33,711 nt of DNA, from assembly GCF_001039045.1 (NCBI RefSeq), contig NZ_LFEE01000031.1, positions 1 through 33,711 of the forward strand, given 5' to 3'. The stretch is from Lactiplantibacillus herbarum (GTDB taxonomy: Bacteria > Bacillota > Bacilli > Lactobacillales > Lactobacillaceae). A program made the position numbers and the translations under genes. Under the pieces are notes generated by a model, which saw only the letters and a program-made list of their open reading frames with translations, was not told where the DNA came from and searched no databases. Below, piece by piece: positions 23,702-32,558 of this stretch (positions are counted from its first letter, which is position 1; each line of letters begins with the position of its first letter).

Positions 23702-24571
23702 ATGTTACTAGATAATTATCTACTAGAAGAATTAGTCACTTTTGCTCAGACGGGCACTTTGGCTGCCACCGCAGCTAAGTTGAACGTGACCCAACCAACG
23801 ATTACTCGTGGCATGCAAAAATTGGAGGCCGACCTTGGTGTTCAGTTATTTGAGCACCAACCAAATCGATTAGTACTCACCAAAACAGGTGTATTGGCTG
23901 CTAAAGAGGCCACACAGTTACTCGAAGCTAATCGGCAAGCTGGCAATCGCATTCAGAATTTCGACCGTACCCAGCGTACTGGCCAAATTAGTTCAGTGCT
24001 TCCGGGACCTTTAATGTTGTTACATCACGTTCAAGATACCTTATCGAGCATAACCATCAGACCCACCTTATTACTTGAACAAAATCTGCTAGCAACACTG
24101 ACGAACAACGAAGATCTAATCGTTATATCTAATCAAGAATTTGATACGCCAACTATTACATCTAAATATCTGGGGACCGAAACCTTGGCCGTCAACCTCA
24201 ATCAATTCATGTACCAAGCCAATCAAGCAACCATTAGTTTTAAAGAACTAACTGGTCTAAGCTTCATTGTCCTAGATAATATCGGACCATGGCGCGATGT
24301 TATTCAAGAAGGTATTACCGATGCTAAATTTTTCTATCAGGACCAGCCTGACGCCCTAGCAGAAATCACCAAACAATCTAAGTTTCCCTACTTCACTAGT
24401 AACCTGTCCGTACTTGATTCTCAAACTGTTCAGCGTTTGCATGATGACAACCGCGTCCAAATCCCCCTGACTGATCAGGCTGCACAGATGGCCGTTTACG
24501 CTAGCTATCTTTCATCTAAGAAGGAGCAAGCTTTACCGATCATCGAACAATTAGTTACTAACTGGCCCTGA
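23702..24571 (+). CDS. LysR-family transcriptional regulator
   Basis: A 289-residue regulator: N-terminal winged helix-turn-helix (about 1-60, containing TGTLAATAAKLNVTQPTITRG and LEADLGVQLFEH), then a periplasmic-binding-protein-like effector domain (about 90-285). The start is ATG 23702 with TAGGAG eight bases upstream; the upstream ATG 23663 would overlap the putative operator. It is divergent from the aldo/keto reductase pair, the classical arrangement for a LysR activator and its target. The effector is unknown, but a carbonyl compound linked to the reductases would fit. Confidence 0.92.
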   Translation: MLLDNYLLEELVTFAQTGTLAATAAKLNVTQPTITRGMQKLEADLGVQLFEHQPNRLVLTKTGVLAAKEATQLLEANRQAGNRIQNFDRTQRTGQISSVLPGPLMLLHHVQDTLSSITIRPTLLLEQNLLATLTNNEDLIVISNQEFDTPTITSKYLGTETLAVNLNQFMYQANQATISFKELTGLSFIVLDNIGPWRDVIQEGITDAKFFYQDQPDALAEITKQSKFPYFTSNLSVLDSQTVQRLHDDNRVQIPLTDQAAQMAVYASYLSSKKEQALPIIEQLVTNWP

Positions 24572-24597
24572 AAGCGATCATTCAGATTATTATATAT

Positions 24598-24636
24598 TTA
24601 AAAATGCGCGCTTGAGAAAAATCCCAAGCGCGCGTT
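24598..24636 (-). terminator. Terminator of the antiporter gene
   Basis: Perfect 9-bp stem GCGCGCTTG/CAAGCGCGC (24606-24614 with 24625-24633), with T-rich sequence after it on the minus strand. Confidence 0.85.
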
Positions 24637-24644
24637 TGTTATAC

Positions 24645-26237
24645 TTATTCAGTTACTTCGTCCTCATCCAGAATCGTCGGCCCAATAACGATCGACTCTG
24701 CTAACAAGGTTTCATTATAGAGTTTGAACACGTACTTCTGATACTTCACTTCACGTTGCGAAATCATATCTAAATACTGACGTTCCTGCTCCAAGGCGTT
24801 CATGAACGCCCGCATTTCCAATTCTTTTTCAGCTCCAGTAAACTCCGAGTGCCGAACAACCTCGACCCACGCCCGCGCAAAATCACGGGTTCGTGTCCGT
24901 TGTTTTTGCGTCATCAGATCAAAGATAACCGATTTTTTAACATTCTCTGGAAGGTACATTTTCTGCACCGTATCAATGGCTTGATGGACCATTGCAACAC
25001 GAATCTTGTCAATTTCCGTTGCGGCTTCATCATCCGTCAGTTCCGGTTTCAAAATCCAGCGGAATAGAATCGTTGGCACGAGCATACTGAGAATAATCAG
25101 CGTACTGGCCGTTAATAAAACTAAGTTGAAATCACTGTTGTTAACGCCAGTATCCACCAACGTATAAGCTAAAGCTAAGGTAACCGCCCCGTGAACGCCA
25201 CCTAATGAAAAGATCCAGCCCGCTCGATTCTTAAATCTTAATCGGATTCGAGCATAGACATAGCGTACCACGACATTAATCACCTACAACACACTCCCAA
25301 GAATCAGGAAATTCAATGAGCCGTGCCCGAACTGTTCGCCAACTAAAATCTTGACGAACATAAAGCCTAAGACGACGAACACCATGCTGTTAAAAATTTC
25401 AGTAATCATACTAACGAGGTCATATGAAAAGTGAATCTGTTGTGAGTTGATCAAGCGACTTCGCTGAGCTTCAGCATTATGAACTAACCCTGCCACAACT
25501 ACGGCAATGATTCCTGAAACGTGAATGGCTTCAGATAAGTAATACAAGACAAATGGTGTGATCACGTACATTAGCAGTGACGCGTTCAGCGAATTATAAG
25601 ATGATCGCAGGAGGACTTGCCGAAATAGCACAAAGATCCAAGCACTGACAAACCCGAAGATCACCCCACCAACAGCTGATATCAGAAAATCAATTACTGT
25701 CTGCTGATAATTAATATAACCATTCACGTACCACAGCACGGCCATATTAAGCAAAATGATCCCTGTTGCATCGTTAAACAAAGACTCCATTTTCAAAAAA
25801 GTTCCCTCTGTTGACGGCATCTTCAACCCATTCGTCACCGACTCCATCGCCGTTGCGTCAGTTGGCGTACTGATTGCTGCTAAAATAAAAGCCAGCGGTA
25901 GGCTAACGATTCCCAGTGCCCCAACACCAAAGCCCGCAATGATTAGACTTAACACTACTAATGCCACGGTTGTTTGGATAATATGTTTAAATTCCTTACT
26001 GACCGCATTCAGCCGCGTCGCCTGCCCTTCAAAAAATAGCAATGGCGCAACAATTAAGCCAATAAAAATTTCCGAATTAAACTTTTCGATATGGTTATTC
26101 AATACCGGCACTAAGAATAGCCCGACCCCAACCAACATACTGAGATAGTTTACCGATATTTGTGGGATAACTCGTGAAATAAAGATACTAATTACCGCAG
26201 CCAGTATCAATATAAAACTCGATATCATCAAGTGCAT
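24645..26237 (-). pseudogene. nhaP: CPA1-type Na+/H+ antiporter interrupted by an in-frame TAG
   Basis: A CPA1 exchanger of about 530 codons: ten or more membrane segments, the STPTDATAMESV and ESLFNDATG motifs of the family (about 124-160), and a cytoplasmic C-terminal tail. The frame is cut at 25286-25284 by TAG; both halves are otherwise in the same frame, so only one codon is altered. A GTG immediately after the stop (25283) could restart translation, giving pieces of 317 and 212 residues. The upstream piece ends in the middle of a membrane segment (FLILGSVL). RBS GGAGG precedes ATG 26237. It could be a real nonsense mutation, a sequencing error or a split gene still expressed by reinitiation. 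Confidence 0.8.
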
Positions 26238-26346
26238 GCGTCCCTACCTCCTATTTATTCATTTCAAAATTAATTTCATTATAAAGGATAGTGGCCTCAT
26301 TTGGATGATCATTGATCCCAAAATCATCATTATTTCCATATCAAGC

Positions 26347-26377
26347 AAAAAACGAGCAATCAGCATTGCTCGTTTTT
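26347..26377 (-). terminator. Terminator of the MFS gene
   Basis: Stem of 13 bp with AAAAACGAGCAAT/ATTGCTCGTTTTT (26348-26360 with 26365-26377); A and T runs on both sides suggest action in both directions. Confidence 0.87.
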
Positions 26378-26381
26378 ACGA

Positions 26382-27554
26382 TTAACCATTCAATAAATGT
26401 TCACGTCTTGCTCGCCATAAAACGAGCGTTAAACTACCTAACATCAATAACGTTACCACAATGAACAGGATGGCATACGAGAACTGCGCCACCATCATTC
26501 CACCGAATAATGGCCCCACTGCTCGACCTAACGACAGTGCCATGTTGTAGCGTCCCTGATACTTACCGCGCTGATCATCCGCAGCCATATCATCGACCCA
26601 CGCGGGGGCAATCGGTAATCCAATCACCTCACCAATCGTTAAGACGACCATGATAATGATAAAGTCGACGTACTGCCGGGCAAATACTAGTCCTAAAAAT
26701 GACAGTGCGAATAACGTAATCCCAAATCCAATCTGGGTACCAATCTTAAAACGTTCATTGAACATGGTCACGATCGGTTGACTGACAATAATCAGTAATC
26801 CGTTGATCGTCCACACTTCACTATAACGCCGGAACGGAATCCCTAAGTTAGTCATGTGGACCGATAAAATACTCTCCCACAATGCGTAACTCAGATAGAT
26901 CGTGAAGATCATCAGACAGATCATCCAGATCAACTGACGGCGATTATTCGGCGTGGCGTCACGTTTGCGCGTGACTTTTTGACCATCAGCCGTCGTGCGG
27001 TTAGCTGGCGTCACGTTAAAGGTAGTTAACGTGATTCCCATCAAGCCTAGGTAACAAACGGTAGTTACCATGAAAACTACGTTAATTCCTAATTCCAATA
27101 AGTAACCAACTAGTAAAGTCCCAATAACCACACCCACATTTAATGCCAGGTATAGCATGTTAAAGACGTAGCGATTAGAACGCGTCGTCACCGTAGCGGC
27201 ATAGGCATTCACGACCGTCATACTGATACCATCACCAAAACCGACAATGATTAAGCCAATCGCATACGGCCACAAGCTGTGCCAAAAAATTAACGTTGCT
27301 AGCATGATGGTCGAGATACTCCCACCGAGAATGGCCGTCCAGTATGGTCGCCAGTGATCAAATAGGTGCCCGCCAAGAAAGTTTCCAGCAATCATGGCCA
27401 AAGACATCAAGAAGAGCACAATCCCCGAAAAGGTTAAACTCTGTTTTAAGTAATTATGCATATAAATAGTCGTTAGCGGCCACATGAATGCCGCCCCGGC
27501 ATTATTGAGAAGATTGGCTAAAAATAGCCACCGTAACCGGACTTCTTTTTGCAT
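26382..27554 (-). CDS. Major facilitator superfamily transporter
   Basis: A 390-residue protein with about twelve membrane segments, divided by a central cytoplasmic loop (about residues 180-205, rich in Arg, Lys and Asn: TADGQKVTRKRDATPNNRR). It has an MFS motif A-like element GHLFDHWRPYWTA (about 61-73) and resembles drug/H+ antiporters such as YttB or MdtG. The substrate cannot be deduced. ATG 27554 has a GGTGAAAG sequence upstream, a fair ribosome binding site. It is a single-gene unit. Confidence 0.85.
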   Translation of the reverse strand: MQKEVRLRWLFLANLLNNAGAAFMWPLTTIYMHNYLKQSLTFSGIVLFLMSLAMIAGNFLGGHLFDHWRPYWTAILGGSISTIMLATLIFWHSLWPYAIGLIIVGFGDGISMTVVNAYAATVTTRSNRYVFNMLYLALNVGVVIGTLLVGYLLELGINVVFMVTTVCYLGLMGITLTTFNVTPANRTTADGQKVTRKRDATPNNRRQLIWMICLMIFTIYLSYALWESILSVHMTNLGIPFRRYSEVWTINGLLIIVSQPIVTMFNERFKIGTQIGFGITLFALSFLGLVFARQYVDFIIIMVVLTIGEVIGLPIAPAWVDDMAADDQRGKYQGRYNMALSLGRAVGPLFGGMMVAQFSYAILFIVVTLLMLGSLTLVLWRARREHLLNG

Positions 27555-27921
27555 TCTTTCACCCCGATTTCCATTTATTTAAGTCTGAATGCAACTAAAC
27601 TCAGTCTCGCTTAGTCAGTTGTTAGTCTAACCTAATTACTGCTATTCTACATAGTCGGCAATTAACTTACTAACCCACTCACTTAGCCGCTTATATCCAA
27701 GACAAGCTCACTTATTAGTATACGCCCTCGGCAAAACTTTACCTACTGATCCTTAGCAACCAGCCACTTTTTATTTTAGTCGGACATGCAGTAACCGCCC
27801 TAAAAATTAACATTTAAATAATCGCTTTTAAAACCCGAATGTCGACTAGTTGCCTGAATGATTGCTATAATATAGGCAAACACTGTTAACGGTGCCAATT
27901 TCTGATAAACGAGGTGACAAA
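27555..27921. other. Intergenic region before the small membrane gene
   Basis: About 365 bp without a coding-like frame. The right end holds an extended -10 promoter and a cre-like match (27866-27897). The remainder has no hairpin or repeat that I can identify. Confidence 0.55.
27866..27897 (+). promoter_or_regulatory. Extended -10 promoter with a cre-like site
   Basis: TGCTATAAT contains a perfect TATAAT (27866-27871) with the TGN extension; no good -35 is needed. TGTTAACGGTGCCA (27884-27897) fits the loose cre core TGNNANCGNTNNCA and would cover the transcription start. Confidence 0.45.
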
Positions 27922-28275
27922 ATGTCGAATAATAGCTTTGGCTTGGCGCTAGGATTTTTCGTCACCCTACTACTCTGGATCTATCAACGAGTTCGCATGC
28001 CAAAAATGCGCTCGCTTGCCGGCTACATGTCACGGCGCGCCATTAAAAATGAAGAAACGTGGCGCTTTGCCCAACGATTCTATTCAATGATTGGTATTGA
28101 GATCTTTACCCTTTTACTAATCGGCGCAATTATCGGTGGCTTCTTCAAGATTGCTTTACTGGAAAGTTTTAATTTTCAGGCCATCGCACTTGGCATTGGT
28201 CTCATCATTCAAAATCTGGCAACTGAACGAGAATTAAAATTGCAATTCCCACAAAAACCAGAACAACACTCTTAG
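27922..28275 (+). CDS. Hypothetical small membrane protein
   Basis: A 117-residue protein. It has a hydrophobic N-terminal segment (about residues 5-20), a basic middle (YQRVRMPKMRSLAGYMSRRA) and two further membrane segments (about 55-76 and 80-98), then a polar C-terminus. ATG 27922 is preferred over GTG 27892: it has GAGGTG (27911-27916) six bases upstream, and the GTG overlaps the cre-like site. I recognise no family. It lies ahead of zwf but has its own promoter and a separate promoter follows it, so an operon with zwf is uncertain. Confidence 0.7.
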   Translation: MSNNSFGLALGFFVTLLLWIYQRVRMPKMRSLAGYMSRRAIKNEETWRFAQRFYSMIGIEIFTLLLIGAIIGGFFKIALLESFNFQAIALGIGLIIQNLATERELKLQFPQKPEQHS

Positions 28276-28291
28276 ACACAGTGCTATATAA

Positions 28292-28319
28292 TTGACCATT
28301 TCTATGAATAGCTTAATAT
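28292..28319 (+). promoter_or_regulatory. Promoter of the zwf gene
   Basis: TTGACC (28292-28297) and TAATAT (28314-28319), 16-bp spacer, about 70 bp before the start codon. Confidence 0.5.
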
Positions 28320-28392
28320 TATTAATGGTACTTTTAAAATAACGTTCATAATTTATTTTGTTAAAAATATTCTTAGTAAAGAAGTGAAATTG

Positions 28393-29877
28393 ATGCCTAA
28401 CGAAAAAATCGCCTTATTCACCATCTTTGGTGGGACTGGTGACCTTGCCCAACGCAAGCTGTACCCCTCACTATTCAAATTATATCAAAAGGGTTATCTG
28501 CAAGAACACTTTGCCGTTATCGGAACGGCGCGGCGTCCTTGGACTGACGACCACTATCATGAAGTCATCAGCGACTCTTTAGCTGACTTAGACGCTGATC
28601 AAAAGATTGTTGATCAGTTTGCCAGCCATTTCTACTATCAATCACATGACGTGACTGACGCAGAACATTACCTCACCTTAAAAAAACTGTCTGAAAAATT
28701 GGATGCTCAATATGGTCTTCAAGGAAATCGCATCTTCTATTTAGCCATGGCACCGAACTTCTTCGGCACGATCGCACAACATTTGCGTTCAGAAAACATG
28801 CTGACGGACAATGGCTTTAACCGCGTCATCATTGAAAAACCATTTGGCCACGACTACGCTAGTGCGGAAGAACTCAACAATCAGCTAACCGCCACCTTTA
28901 ACGAAGATCAAATCTACCGCATCGACCACTACCTTGGTAAGGAGATGATTCAAAATATCTCTGCCATCCGTTTTGGTAACAACATCTGGGAATCACTCTG
29001 GAACAACCGGTATATCTCCAACGTTCAGGTTACCCTTAGTGAAAAATTAGGCGTCGAAGAACGGGCGGTCTACTACGATAACAGTGGTGCGTTGCGGGAT
29101 ATGGTTCAGAATCACATCTTACAGATTCTCAGCCTACTCACGATGGATCAACCCGTTGAATTTACGGAACAGGATATCGACGTTGAAAAGGTCAAAGCTT
29201 TACGAAGTATTCGACCATTAAAGCCAGAAGAAGTTGCGGATAACTTCGTCCGTGGTCAGTACGCTGATAACGGTGACGTCAAGGCTTACCGTCAGGAAGA
29301 TAAGATCTCACCTGATTCCAACACGGATACCTTCGTTGCGGGTAAAGTGATGATCGATAACTTCCGTTGGTCAGGCGTTCCCTTCTATGTTCGAACTGGG
29401 AAACGTTTAGCTGACAAATTCACCCGTATCGACATCGTCTTCAAGCGTCCCATCGTCAATATTTTCAATCATGACGATGTGCGTGCTAATGATGACGACG
29501 CAACTAGTTTGGAACCTAACGTTTTGACGATCAATGTCGAACCAACGGAAGGCTTCGAACTACGGATGAATGCTAAGGCAGTCGGTCAAGGCTTTGCGAC
29601 GACCCCTGTTAAGCTCAACTACGCGCATGACTCAGAAGCCACGGCTAACAGTCCTGAAGCTTACGAACGTCTGTTACACGATGCTTTGAATGGCGATGCC
29701 ACCAACTTCACCCACTGGCAAGAGCTCGCTTCGTCGTGGAAATTCGTCGATGTCATCCAGCAGTATTGGGATGAACATACGCCAGAATTCCCTAACTACT
29801 GCCCTGGTTCAATGGGGCCAGACGCCTCGGATGAACTATTGCAAAAAGATGGGCATCAATGGGTCTATAAGAACTAA
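28393..29877 (+). CDS. zwf: Glucose-6-phosphate 1-dehydrogenase
   Basis: Oxidises glucose-6-phosphate to 6-phosphogluconolactone, reducing NADP (or NAD), the entry of the oxidative pentose phosphate/phosphoketolase route. The 494 residues are full length. The nucleotide-binding motif FGGTGDLAQRKLYPSL spans about 12-27; the substrate motif RIDHYLGKE spans 176-184 with conserved H179; and the catalytic base H241 lies in MVQNHILQIL. ATG 28393 is chosen; GTG 28384 is closer to the AAGAAG site, but the ATG gives the canonical N-terminus (MPNEKIALFTIFGG). A bidirectional terminator follows. Its product feeds the xpk pathway elsewhere in the window. Confidence 0.95.
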   Translation: MPNEKIALFTIFGGTGDLAQRKLYPSLFKLYQKGYLQEHFAVIGTARRPWTDDHYHEVISDSLADLDADQKIVDQFASHFYYQSHDVTDAEHYLTLKKLSEKLDAQYGLQGNRIFYLAMAPNFFGTIAQHLRSENMLTDNGFNRVIIEKPFGHDYASAEELNNQLTATFNEDQIYRIDHYLGKEMIQNISAIRFGNNIWESLWNNRYISNVQVTLSEKLGVEERAVYYDNSGALRDMVQNHILQILSLLTMDQPVEFTEQDIDVEKVKALRSIRPLKPEEVADNFVRGQYADNGDVKAYRQEDKISPDSNTDTFVAGKVMIDNFRWSGVPFYVRTGKRLADKFTRIDIVFKRPIVNIFNHDDVRANDDDATSLEPNVLTINVEPTEGFELRMNAKAVGQGFATTPVKLNYAHDSEATANSPEAYERLLHDALNGDATNFTHWQELASSWKFVDVIQQYWDEHTPEFPNYCPGSMGPDASDELLQKDGHQWVYKN

Positions 29878-29884
29878 ATATTAC

Positions 29885-29927
29885 AAAAAAGGCAACGCTA
29901 TTCTGATGACTAGCGTTGCCTTTTTTT
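29885..29927. terminator. Bidirectional terminator between zwf and the MocR-like gene
   Basis: Perfect 10-bp stem GGCAACGCTA/TAGCGTTGCC (29891-29900 with 29911-29920), A-run before, T-run after; the T-run overlaps the stop codon of the MocR-like frame. Confidence 0.9.
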
Positions 29928-31287
29928 ATTGTTCACAAACACGAATCAACTGATTTAAACCACTTTTCAAATCCGCCAACGTCAACCCCGCAAACCCCAG
30001 CAAGTAATAATCCTTAGTCGGCATACCAATCCAGTTAGAATCTAACGGGTAGATGCGGACGCCCCGCGCCTCTAATTGCTGTAATAACGTCGTCTGCTCA
30101 ATATTCGGAATCTGAATAACCATATGGACGCCAGCTTCAGTCGCAATCGGTCGAATCAATGACGTTGCTTTCAATTTTTGACAAATCAACTGGTACTTCT
30201 GGCGATTAGCCGCGCGATTACGGCTCAAATGGCGATAATAGGACCCGTCCGCAAAATAGTTCGCCATCGCCTGCTGCAATAATCCGGCCACCATTTCACT
30301 GCGATATTGATATTGTTGATGATAATTTGAAACCAACTGTGGTGGCAAAACGACGTAACCCATCCGTAACGTTGGATCGATTCCCCGTGAAAAAGTCCCA
30401 AAGTAAGCGACCTGATTGGCGCTTGCTAATGACTGCAACGCGGGTAACGGATGAGCAGCATAACGATACTCACTATCATAATCATCTTCAATAATCAGGC
30501 GATGATTGGTTGCCGCCCACTTTAATAACTTTAACCGCTTTTCAGTAGGCAGAACAACACCCAGCGGGAACTGGTGTCCAGGTGTGGTGTAAACAATATT
30601 CGGATCAAGCTTCGTGACAGCAGCCACATCCAGACCGTTCATCATCACTGGTATCGGCTCAGCAGTATGCCCATAGCTCGCAGCCAAATCGCCTAAACCA
30701 CGGTAACCGGGATTCTCAATACCGACGACTCCCCGCGGCAGAATGCTCAATAATAGGCTTAACCCCGCCTTAGAGCCATTAGTAATGACAATCTGATCCG
30801 GCGTACAGTCCACCCCACGCGTTGTTTTCAAAAATGGTACTAGCGCTTCCCGTAATGCCAATAACCCCTGCGCATCTGGATAGACCGCGGTCGGCTGCTG
30901 TTCAGCTTGTCGCAACGCCAATCGAACTGCCCGTTTCCAAGCATTCCAACTCGGCGTCAGCAGCTGAGTCACCCCATAACGAAAATCATATGGAACTGGT
31001 GGTAACGATTCTGGTTTGACCGGCTTAACAGGGATAACCGTAGCTTGCGGCCAATGTTCCCGATCCTGATAAAAATAGCCACTACCAGCCACCGCGTACA
31101 CGTAACCTTCCGCTAATAATTGGTCATAAGCTTGTTCCACAGTCGTCTTAGAAACGCCGACATTTTGGGCCATTTTCCGAATCGACCATAACCGCCGATG
31201 TGCAGACTGATCCGGCCGTTAGTCATCGCGCAATTGTTGATAAAGTTGTAAATATAATGGTGTGGTTGAACGACGATCAAGTGGCAT
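29926..31287 (-). pseudogene. MocR-type GntR/aminotransferase regulator, interrupted
   Basis: An intact gene would start at ATG 31287 (AAAGGA ten bases upstream; MPLDRRSTTPLYLQLYQQLRDD) and give a GntR winged helix plus a class I aminotransferase-like domain, about 450 residues. Codon 23 is TAA (31221-31219). Around it, reading in another frame gives NGRIS, the expected continuation, and the correct frame returns at AHRRLWSIRKMA, so two compensating indels of about two bases probably made the stop. The 415-codon frame from ATG 31173 lacks half of the DNA-binding domain. The PLP site reads GTFSRGIDPTLRMGY, with Arg at residue 301 where lysine is usual. It is divergent from the aminotransferase-dapA operon, its likely former target. 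Confidence 0.75.
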
Positions 31288-31319
31288 CAGCAAACTGTCC
31301 TTTCATTTTGATTAAAAGT

Positions 31320-31337
31320 GTCTATTTTAAAATAGAC
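31320..31337. promoter_or_regulatory. 18-bp perfect palindrome in the mocR/aminotransferase region
   Basis: GTCTATTTTAAAATAGAC is perfectly self-complementary and lies 50 bp before the aminotransferase gene and 32 bp before the MocR-like gene. A -10-like TATAAA follows at 31351-31356. It is a candidate operator for the regulator. Confidence 0.5.
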
Positions 31338-31386
31338 GATTATTGCCTATTATAAACGGTAATCACTCTGAGAGGAAGCTAGAACT

Positions 31387-32556
31387 ATGACGATTAACCA
31401 GCAGATCCAGCACATTCAAGTATCAGGGATTCGGCGGTTTGACGAAGCTATCAGCGAAGTTCCTGACATCATTAAATTAACCGTTGGTGAACCCGACCTA
31501 CCAACACCAGCCCACATCAAAAAAGTCGCGATTCAAGCGATTCGGGATGACTGGACACACTATTCACCGTTAATGGGTTTTGCTGCCCTCCAGACTGCGG
31601 CTAGCAACTATTTTCAGAAAAAATACGGTTTAACTTACGCGCCAAGCGAAATCATCGCGACGGTCGGTGCAACCGAAGCTGTCGCTACCACACTTATGAC
31701 GATCCTTAATCCCGGTGATGCCGTCTTACTACCAACACCGGCATACACTAGCTACAAACCAGTTGTCTCAATCGCCAATGCTAACCTGATCACGATTGAC
31801 ACAACCCGTGACGGCTATAAATTACCGCCCGCAACGCTACAAGCCACACTAGAAGCACACCGTTCAGAACGGCTGAAAGCCCTGATTTTAAACTACCCAA
31901 CTAATCCAACCGGAGTGACTTATACACACGCTGAATTAGCTGCCCTACTACCAATCATTAAAGCAGCGGGACTCTTCGTCATCAGTGATGAAATTTATAG
32001 TGAACTCACCTATGAACAACCGCACACGGCATTCGCAACCTTGTATCCAGAAAAGACTATCACGATCAACGGATTATCTAAATCCCACGCGATGACCGGC
32101 TGGCGGTTAGGCTTTATCATGGCGCCCACAAACTTAATCACTGAGATGAAAAAGACTCATCAGTATTTGGTGACTTCAACCAGTTCTATCAGTCAGGCAG
32201 CTGGTATCGAGGCCTTAACGCACGGCTTCGAGGATGGACCCGATATGCGCAAAATCTATCAACAACGCCGCGACTACCTCGTTAAACGACTGAGCGAAAT
32301 CGGTTTTAACTACATTTATCCGACTGGCGCCTTCTACGCCTTTGTCCAAGTTCCTCAACATTTCCCGGGTAATAGTTGGCAATTTGCCACCCAACTCGCT
32401 AACGAAGCCCACGTTGCCGTAATTCCCGGTTCTGCGTTCGGTGAAACGGGCGAGGGCTGGTTCAGAATCAGCTACGCTGCGAGTCAGGCGGCATTGCGGG
32501 AAAGTATGAATCGACTAGCTACGTGGTACGCTGCCACAACTACTAAGGAGGATTAA
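31387..32556 (+). CDS. Class I aminotransferase, PatA-like
   Basis: A 389-residue PLP-dependent transaminase of fold type I. The PLP Schiff-base lysine is K232 in NGLSKSHAMTGWRLGF; NYPTNPTG near 179-186 and SDEIYSELTYE near 200-210 are the usual cofactor-contact blocks; a substrate-binding Arg lies near the C-terminus in WFRISYA. The sequence type is that of N-acetyl-LL-diaminopimelate aminotransferase PatA/DapX, and its neighbour dapA supports a role in diaminopimelate/lysine synthesis. An aromatic aminotransferase is an alternative. ATG 31387 has AGAGGAAG at 31370-31377. It is followed two bases later by dapA, so the genes are translationally linked. Confidence 0.88.
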   Translation: MTINQQIQHIQVSGIRRFDEAISEVPDIIKLTVGEPDLPTPAHIKKVAIQAIRDDWTHYSPLMGFAALQTAASNYFQKKYGLTYAPSEIIATVGATEAVATTLMTILNPGDAVLLPTPAYTSYKPVVSIANANLITIDTTRDGYKLPPATLQATLEAHRSERLKALILNYPTNPTGVTYTHAELAALLPIIKAAGLFVISDEIYSELTYEQPHTAFATLYPEKTITINGLSKSHAMTGWRLGFIMAPTNLITEMKKTHQYLVTSTSSISQAAGIEALTHGFEDGPDMRKIYQQRRDYLVKRLSEIGFNYIYPTGAFYAFVQVPQHFPGNSWQFATQLANEAHVAVIPGSAFGETGEGWFRISYAASQAALRESMNRLATWYAATTTKED

Positions 32557-32558
32557 TC

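Noticed and set aside
24802-26148. Plus-strand frames opposite the antiporter gene
   Set aside because: They mirror the codon pattern of the antiporter and have no start signals.
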